Shown here piece by piece: positions 59,071 through 64,000 of a stretch of 64,000 nucleotides of DNA; position 1 is the stretch's first letter, and the number at the start of each line of letters is the position of its first letter. The DNA is taken from the NCBI RefSeq assembly GCF_000015765.1, contig NC_008942.1:62001-126000 (forward strand), written 5' to 3'. Position numbers and translations under genes: made by a program. The stretch comes from Methanocorpusculum labreanum Z. Its GTDB lineage: Archaea > Halobacteriota > Methanomicrobia > Methanomicrobiales > Methanocorpusculaceae. The notes under the pieces were generated by a model that made no database searches, was not told the origin of the DNA, and saw nothing but the letters and a program-made list of their open reading frames with translations.

Positions 59071-60192
59071 ATGGATACATCTAAGGACAGCGGCGTAAGT
59101 CCGGTTATTGCAACTGTACTTTTAATCGCTCTTTCCGTTGTTCTTATAGCGCTTGTCGCTGCAGTCGTTATGGCAAGCATCAGCTCTTTTACGCCTGTCG
59201 AGAATAAGGTGGTCGGGTTTACCGTTGAGGTGAATGCAACGAATAATACCGCCCTGATAACCCCGGTCGCAGGAAACGATCTTCCGTTTCTGACATCATA
59301 CCGTGTATATACAAATAACGGACACTGGGACAGCCCTGATGCACAAGGGATCCGGGTTCCCGATTTCAATTCGACCGTGACGTATGTCAACATCGTCGGC
59401 AATTTTACGGATCACATCACGGCGCTGGTTTTCAGCGGAAAGGTCGTTATCGAAGGTGGTGTCATTATCGTGACCCCGGTGGTGAATCCGTATTATGTGG
59501 TCGGGTCTGATGGCTACAATACCACATCCGAATTTGTCGACTCGTTTAACACGTGGTATAACAAATACTACGATACCGGCTTGAATCCTGGAGATCCCGG
59601 GTATGAGGTCGTTACTGTAGATATAAATGATAAAGATTTCACGTTTTCCAACCTGAATCCGATCATTGTTGGAAATCAGCCGATTGAATTCTCTCAATCA
59701 AATGTACATGACCTGAGTTATGGTAATGTTAAAATTCTCATTGATGAAGGTGGAAACATTGTACGTGCCCCCGGTTATTATGATGCATTATTAGAGATAG
59801 GTAACATCAGTGATCCCGGGACGACCGAAGTTACGATTGAAAAAAAGCAAGGTGATCCGTTTACGCTCAATGGAAGTAATATCGACGGTGTTACATCCCC
59901 TCTTATAACAATATCATCCCAAGGCCGTTTGGTAGTTCAAAAAGATGCTACTCTTGTTGTGGAAAATAACCAGAACCTGTATGGAGATGGATTTGGGGGG
60001 GGGATATTTGTCGATGATGGTGGTGAACTGGAAGTACGTGGTACATTACGGATTAATTATAATTCTGCAAACTATGGCGGTGGTATTTACAAATCAAGAT
60101 GGGGTAGCGTCACCACTCCGGGTACCGGGACTATAATATACTTAGGAAACACTGCAGTGATAGCAGGTCCTAACATCTATAATGAACCATAA
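59071..60192 (+). CDS. Type IV pilin-like protein with large beta-rich C-terminal domain
   Basis: 373 residues. The N-terminus has a class III prepilin signal: a short charged leader MDTSKDSG, then VSPVIATVLLIALSVVLIAL and VAAVVMAS, which would be cleaved by a prepilin peptidase (such as the one at 49096). The body is long for an archaeal pilin. The C-terminal ~60 residues (GGGIFVDDGGELEVRGTLRI and later NYGGGIYK) resemble right-handed beta-helix (polymorphic-outer-membrane-type) repeats. From about 59640 the DNA becomes more AT-rich. It may be a pilus-borne adhesin or a variable surface protein. Confidence 0.82.
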   Translation: MDTSKDSGVSPVIATVLLIALSVVLIALVAAVVMASISSFTPVENKVVGFTVEVNATNNTALITPVAGNDLPFLTSYRVYTNNGHWDSPDAQGIRVPDFNSTVTYVNIVGNFTDHITALVFSGKVVIEGGVIIVTPVVNPYYVVGSDGYNTTSEFVDSFNTWYNKYYDTGLNPGDPGYEVVTVDINDKDFTFSNLNPIIVGNQPIEFSQSNVHDLSYGNVKILIDEGGNIVRAPGYYDALLEIGNISDPGTTEVTIEKKQGDPFTLNGSNIDGVTSPLITISSQGRLVVQKDATLVVENNQNLYGDGFGGGIFVDDGGELEVRGTLRINYNSANYGGGIYKSRWGSVTTPGTGTIIYLGNTAVIAGPNIYNEP

Positions 60193-60293
60193 TATCTCCT
60201 TCAGAGCAATCGGTTTCCCAAGGGACTACTTTTTTAACTCTACACTCCAAAATAATTAAGGTTTAGATAACTCGTATGAGCAGGGAGAACACT

Positions 60294-62027
60294 ATGAAAA
60301 AACTCAATATTACCGACACAACGCTCCGTGACGCTCATCAGTCACTGGCGGCAACGCGTATGCGGACCGAAGACATGCTCGCTCTAGCCCGCGAGATGGA
60401 AAAAGCCGGCTTCTGGTCCGTTGAAGCCTGGGGCGGGGCGACCTTTGACACCTGTATCCGGTATCTGAACGATGATCCGTGGGACCGTCTCAGAACGCTC
60501 CGGGAAATCTTTGTCAAGACTCCGATCCAGATGCTTCTTCGGGGACAAAATCTCGTCGGCTACCGTCATTACCCGGATGATGTTGTCGATAAATTCGTCT
60601 CTTCTGCATCGGAGAATGGTGTCCGTGTCTTTCGGATCTTCGACGCACTGAACGATACCAGAAATATGGAGAGGGCCATGAAGGCCGTCATCGATACCGG
60701 AAATCACCTTCAGGGCACTATATCATATACGACCAGCCCGGTCCACAGCATCGAAGGTTTCGTTACGATGGCCGAGGAACTCTACGGTCTTGGCTGTAAT
60801 TCGATATGCATCAAAGACATGGCCGGACTCATTATGCCCGAGGCCGCCCGTGAACTTATCCTCGGCATCAAAGAAAGACTCGACATCCCGGTCTGTCTCC
60901 ACAGCCACTCGACAAGCGGCATTGCCCCCATGAGTTATCAGGCGGCCATTGAAGCAGGCGTCGATATCCTCGACACCGCCATGTCTCCTTTTGCCGGAGG
61001 AACAAGCCAGCCCGCAACGGAAAGTGTCGTGGCATCTCTTATCGGCACTCCACGCGACACACAGATCTCTCTTTCCACTCTTCGTTCGATCAAAGGTGCA
61101 GCGGCAAACATCAGAGGAAAATATGAATGCCTGATCGACCCGATCAGTGTCCGTATCGACAGCGATGTTCTCAGCTATCAGCTCCCGGGCGGCATGATCT
61201 CCAACCTTGTCTCCCAGTTGAAAGAGCAGAATGCACTCGACAAAATGGACGAGGTTTTCCTCGAGGTGCCAAAAGTCAGAGAAGATCTCGGCTATCCCCC
61301 GCTTGTAACGCCGACGTCGCAGATCGTCGGGACCCAGGCTGTTTTGAATGTGTTAATGGGCGGACGCTACAAGACCGTCACCAACGAAGTCCGCGATTAT
61401 CTCAAAGGACTGTATGGAAAGAGCCCCAAACCGCTCGACGATGCTCTGGTCACCTCGATCATCGGCGATACCCCGAGAATCTCCTGCAGGCCGGCCGACA
61501 CTCTTGAACCGATCTACGACAAGATGAAAGCCGACGCAGAAGCGCAGGGTCTCGTCAAAAAAGAAGAAGATGTCCTCACCTACATTCTCTATCCGGCCAT
61601 CGCCCCGGCCTTCCTGAAAGGCGAGAAGAAAGCTGAAGCATTCCCTGTTGTTCCGACCTCGGTCGGCGGCATTGCTCCGGCAGACTACGACATCCCAAGA
61701 TCCATGGAAGTCGAGGTCGACGGTGAAATCTATGCCGTTCGCATCCTCTCTGTCGAAGGAGAAGCCGTCGTCAGTTCCGTAAAGTCCGCCGAGACCAGGC
61801 CTCGCGGCGATGTCCCCGGTGGTGTGAAGAGCAGTATTCAGGGCATGGTTCTCGACATCAAAGTTCAGGCAGGACAGAAAGTATCTGCGGGCGAGACCCT
61901 CCTCGTTCTCGAAGCGATGAAAATGGAGAATCCGATCGTCAGTCCGATCGACGGTACGGTCACCGAGATCTTCGTCGAGAACGGAGCCGTCGTCCAGAGC
62001 GGCGATGTTTTAGTGGTGGTGCAATGA
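60294..62027 (+). CDS. pycB: Pyruvate carboxylase subunit B (carboxyltransferase and biotinyl domain)
   Basis: 577 residues from the ATG at 60294; GGGAG upstream fits this start better than the ATG at 60276. The N-terminal HMG-CoA-lyase-like barrel has ITDTTLRDAHQSLAATRMRT and SICIKDMAGLIMPEAA. A C-terminal biotinyl domain has VLEAMKMENPIVSPIDG, with the biotin-bearing Lys at 61920-61922. It transfers CO2 from biotin to pyruvate to give oxaloacetate. It overlaps pycA by four bases and is the main BirA substrate here. Confidence 0.95.
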   Translation: MKKLNITDTTLRDAHQSLAATRMRTEDMLALAREMEKAGFWSVEAWGGATFDTCIRYLNDDPWDRLRTLREIFVKTPIQMLLRGQNLVGYRHYPDDVVDKFVSSASENGVRVFRIFDALNDTRNMERAMKAVIDTGNHLQGTISYTTSPVHSIEGFVTMAEELYGLGCNSICIKDMAGLIMPEAARELILGIKERLDIPVCLHSHSTSGIAPMSYQAAIEAGVDILDTAMSPFAGGTSQPATESVVASLIGTPRDTQISLSTLRSIKGAAANIRGKYECLIDPISVRIDSDVLSYQLPGGMISNLVSQLKEQNALDKMDEVFLEVPKVREDLGYPPLVTPTSQIVGTQAVLNVLMGGRYKTVTNEVRDYLKGLYGKSPKPLDDALVTSIIGDTPRISCRPADTLEPIYDKMKADAEAQGLVKKEEDVLTYILYPAIAPAFLKGEKKAEAFPVVPTSVGGIAPADYDIPRSMEVEVDGEIYAVRILSVEGEAVVSSVKSAETRPRGDVPGGVKSSIQGMVLDIKVQAGQKVSAGETLLVLEAMKMENPIVSPIDGTVTEIFVENGAVVQSGDVLVVVQ

Positions 62028-63526
62028 GTAAAAACGAATACTTTGACAAAGTATTGGTTGCGAACCGTGGCGAGATCGCCATTCGCGTTATGCGTGCATG
62101 CCGCGAAATGGGTATCGAAACGGTCGCCGTTTACTCGGAAGCCGATGCGAATGCATTACACGTGAAGTATGCCGACGAGGCTTTTCTCATCGGTGCCGCC
62201 CACCCGACGAAAAGCTACCTGAATATGGACCGGATCCTCGAGGTCGCCGAGATGGCCGGCGCCGACGCGATCCATCCGGGATACGGATTTCTTGCAGAGA
62301 AAGCAGCATTTTCCGCAGCAGTAAAAAAAGCCGGATTCACGTTTATCGGCCCGTCGGAAGCGACCATCAAAATGATGGGATCCAAACTCGACTCCAAGCA
62401 GGCGATGCATGATGCCGGGGTCCCGGTTCTTCCCTGGACCCAGAGCACCGACCATGATGAGGCCAAAGCATTTGCCGAATCGATCGGTTACCCGGTGATC
62501 GTCAAAGCGTCCGCCGGGGGAGGGGGTATTGGTATGACGATCGTCAACAACGAAGCCGAACTCGACGAAGCGATCGCAAAATCCAGCAGGACCGCCGCCT
62601 CGGCATTCGGCGACTCGACGGTTTTCATCGAAAAGTATCTGGCAAAACCCAGACACATCGAGGTCCAGGTCTTCGCCGACTCAAAGGGCGATGTGATCCA
62701 CATGTACGAACGTGAGTGTTCGATCCAGAGACGTCACCAGAAACTCATCGAAGAGGCGCCGTGCCCCATCATGACCGATGAACTCCGCGAACGAATGACC
62801 CAGTCTGCGATGACGGTTGCAAAAACCTGCAATTATGAAAACGCCGGGACCGTCGAGTTCCTGTATGATTCGGGAAATTACTACTTCATGGAGATGAACA
62901 CCCGTCTGCAGGTCGAACACACCGTGACCGAGCTTATTACCGGACTGGATATGGTCAGAATGCAGATCCAGGTCGCTGCCGGCGAACCTCTCCCGTATGC
63001 GCAGGATCAGATCACCTGCCGTGGACACGCGATCGAGTGCCGTGTGAACGCCGAGGATCCGATGAACAACTTCCAGGCGGATGCAGGAAAAATCAGCCGC
63101 TACCGGTCCCCGGGAGGTCCGGGTATCAGAATTGACAGCTGCATCCATGCAGGCTATTCGATCCCGCCGCTGTATGATTCGATGATCGCAAAACTCTGTG
63201 CACGGGCAATGACCCGCGAAGAGACCGTTGCGAGAATGCGCCGCGCCCTCACCGAATACGTCATCATCGGTGTAAAAACGACCCTCCCTCTCCATTACGC
63301 CGTCATGAACAATCCTGAGTTTATCGCCGGAAACACCCACACGCATTTCCTGCAGGATCCGACGATCACCCAGTCTCTCACAAGATATATGCGCGAGAGC
63401 GAGACCCGGATGAATCAGCTTGGAGATTCGCTGCGTCCCGGAAAAGAGAAAACCATCGCGGTCACGGCGGCAGTGAGTGCCTATATGAGTGCTCTTGCAG
63501 CGAAAAACGGCCAGAAAAAAGAATAA
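62024..63526 (+). CDS. pycA: Pyruvate carboxylase subunit A (biotin carboxylase)
   Basis: 500 residues. VLVANRGEIAIRVMRACREM, VKASAGGGGIGMTIV (ATP-grasp glycine loop), ECSIQRRHQKLIEEAPCP and EMNTRLQVEHTVTELITGLD are biotin-carboxylase signatures. It uses ATP and bicarbonate to carboxylate biotin on PycB. Oxaloacetate from this enzyme feeds the incomplete reductive TCA route and aspartate synthesis. T-rich sequence follows the stop. Confidence 0.96.
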   Translation: MSKNEYFDKVLVANRGEIAIRVMRACREMGIETVAVYSEADANALHVKYADEAFLIGAAHPTKSYLNMDRILEVAEMAGADAIHPGYGFLAEKAAFSAAVKKAGFTFIGPSEATIKMMGSKLDSKQAMHDAGVPVLPWTQSTDHDEAKAFAESIGYPVIVKASAGGGGIGMTIVNNEAELDEAIAKSSRTAASAFGDSTVFIEKYLAKPRHIEVQVFADSKGDVIHMYERECSIQRRHQKLIEEAPCPIMTDELRERMTQSAMTVAKTCNYENAGTVEFLYDSGNYYFMEMNTRLQVEHTVTELITGLDMVRMQIQVAAGEPLPYAQDQITCRGHAIECRVNAEDPMNNFQADAGKISRYRSPGGPGIRIDSCIHAGYSIPPLYDSMIAKLCARAMTREETVARMRRALTEYVIIGVKTTLPLHYAVMNNPEFIAGNTHTHFLQDPTITQSLTRYMRESETRMNQLGDSLRPGKEKTIAVTAAVSAYMSALAAKNGQKKE

Positions 63527-63534
63527 TTTTTTTA
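63527..63534. terminator. T-run between the convergent pycA and CCG-domain genes
   Basis: TTTTTTT at 63527-63533 and further T-rich sequence to 63550 follow the pycA stop; the reverse-strand gene ends at 63535. Confidence 0.5.
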
Positions 63535-64000
63535 TTAATTTATTTTCTTTTCCTGTTTACGGTAGCCTTCCAGCATCAGGGTCGCGATATTCTTTACCGG
63601 CAGTCCGGTCACCTGATGAAGGTGAAATTCGCAGAACGGGCAGACCGTTACGATGTAATCGGCTCCGGTTTCTTTCACCATCTCGGCACGCACTGCTCCA
63701 ATTGCCGCCGCCTGTTCAGGGAGACCCGACTTCACGCCGCCGCCAGCTCCGCAGCATCGTGCCGGCATCTCCACGAACTTTTCCGCAACCGAGTTCAGGA
63801 GAATTCTGGGTTGTTCCGAGATTCCCTGTCCCCGAAGGAGATGACACGGATCATGATACGTATAAGTCCCTTCCACTTTTTCCGGGATTTCAAATCCAAG
63901 TTCGCACAGGAATTCCGTAATATCCACAACTCTGAACGGGGTGTCGTAATCGTTTTTCAGCGTTGAACCGCACCCAGCACAGATCGTCAGGACGGTGTCC
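63535..64000 (-). CDS. Fe-S CCG-domain protein, 3' part (TfrB/HdrD-like)
   Basis: About 155 C-terminal residues are in the window; the frame stays open to the edge. TVLTICAGCGSTLKNDY with HDPCHLLRGQG then PARCCGAGGGVKSG and VTVCPFCEFHLH are two cysteine-rich CCG-domain sets, as in heterodisulfide reductase HdrB/HdrD and in the thiol:fumarate reductase subunit TfrB. The neighbouring pyruvate carboxylase makes a fumarate-reductase role reasonable, but this is inference. The remainder is outside the window. Confidence 0.82.
   Translation of the reverse strand, partial: DTVLTICAGCGSTLKNDYDTPFRVVDITEFLCELGFEIPEKVEGTYTYHDPCHLLRGQGISEQPRILLNSVAEKFVEMPARCCGAGGGVKSGLPEQAAAIGAVRAEMVKETGADYIVTVCPFCEFHLHQVTGLPVKNIATLMLEGYRKQEKKIN

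Overview
The window is a euryarchaeal chromosome segment from a methanogen, most likely order Methanomicrobiales and probably a Methanocorpusculum relative (organism assignment is inference). The evidence is the F420-dependent methanogenesis genes mer and mtd, the F420-cofactor gene cofH, a Tfx regulator, archaeal-type ribosomal protein order with eukaryote-like members (eS4, eL19, eL32), class I LysRS, methanogen-type thymidylate synthase, a PGF-CTERM surface protein and a two-subunit pyruvate carboxylase.

Layout. 1-2160 (minus): purA, trm112, a membrane protein and the 5' part of cbiB. 2161-4921: a long structured leader and a large PGF-CTERM S-layer-like protein. 4922-8266 is an accessory stretch: a ~0.6 kb segment bounded by imperfect inverted repeats and full of perfect short-loop hairpins, an iteron-like inverted array, a Schlafen/AlbA_2 regulator and a 132-bp tandem repeat array. 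8267-14056: AMP phosphorylase, a surface-anchored repeat protein, a degenerate FtsZ/tubulin-family protein with a repetitive basic tail, and HxlR and XRE regulators. 14065-17543: tRNA-Ser, hemD-cbf5, a TctA-like permease, a dUTPase-like protein and tRNA-Arg. 17696-22126: mer, pdxS-pdxT, mtd and tfx.

22300-37472 is the ribosomal S10/spc supercluster (uL3 to uL15, RNase P protein Rpp29, SecY, adenylate kinase, DUF106 insertase-like protein, cytidylate kinase). It is preceded by about 580 nt of strongly hairpin-forming non-coding sequence with its own TATA box. 37630-49863 is mixed housekeeping: a DUF1614 protein, tRNA-Gln, thymidylate synthase, radC, two tandem rubrerythrins, an AI-2E-type permease with a pentapeptide-repeat protein, lysK-radical SAM-uppS, DNA repair and redox genes, and a prepilin peptidase. 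49901-55458: cofH with signal peptidase, a second degenerate cis-prenyltransferase, and archease-rtcB. 55544-63526 is a biotin block: BirA, a BirA-type operator, BioY-EcfA-EcfA'-EcfT, a pilin-like surface protein, then biotin-dependent pyruvate carboxylase PycB-PycA. The window ends in the 3' part of an Fe-S CCG-domain protein.

The genes fit together as follows. Biotin import and ligation feed pyruvate carboxylase. CofH supports the F420 used by Mer and Mtd. The two cis-prenyltransferases, signal peptidase and S-layer/pilin genes belong to surface biogenesis. Archease/RtcB, Cbf5, Rpp29 and Trm112 serve RNA processing and modification. The strongest candidates for undescribed biology are the structured leader RNA before rpl3, the dispersed hairpin-module repeat family, the complementary cis-prenyltransferase pair and the degenerate FtsZ-like protein.
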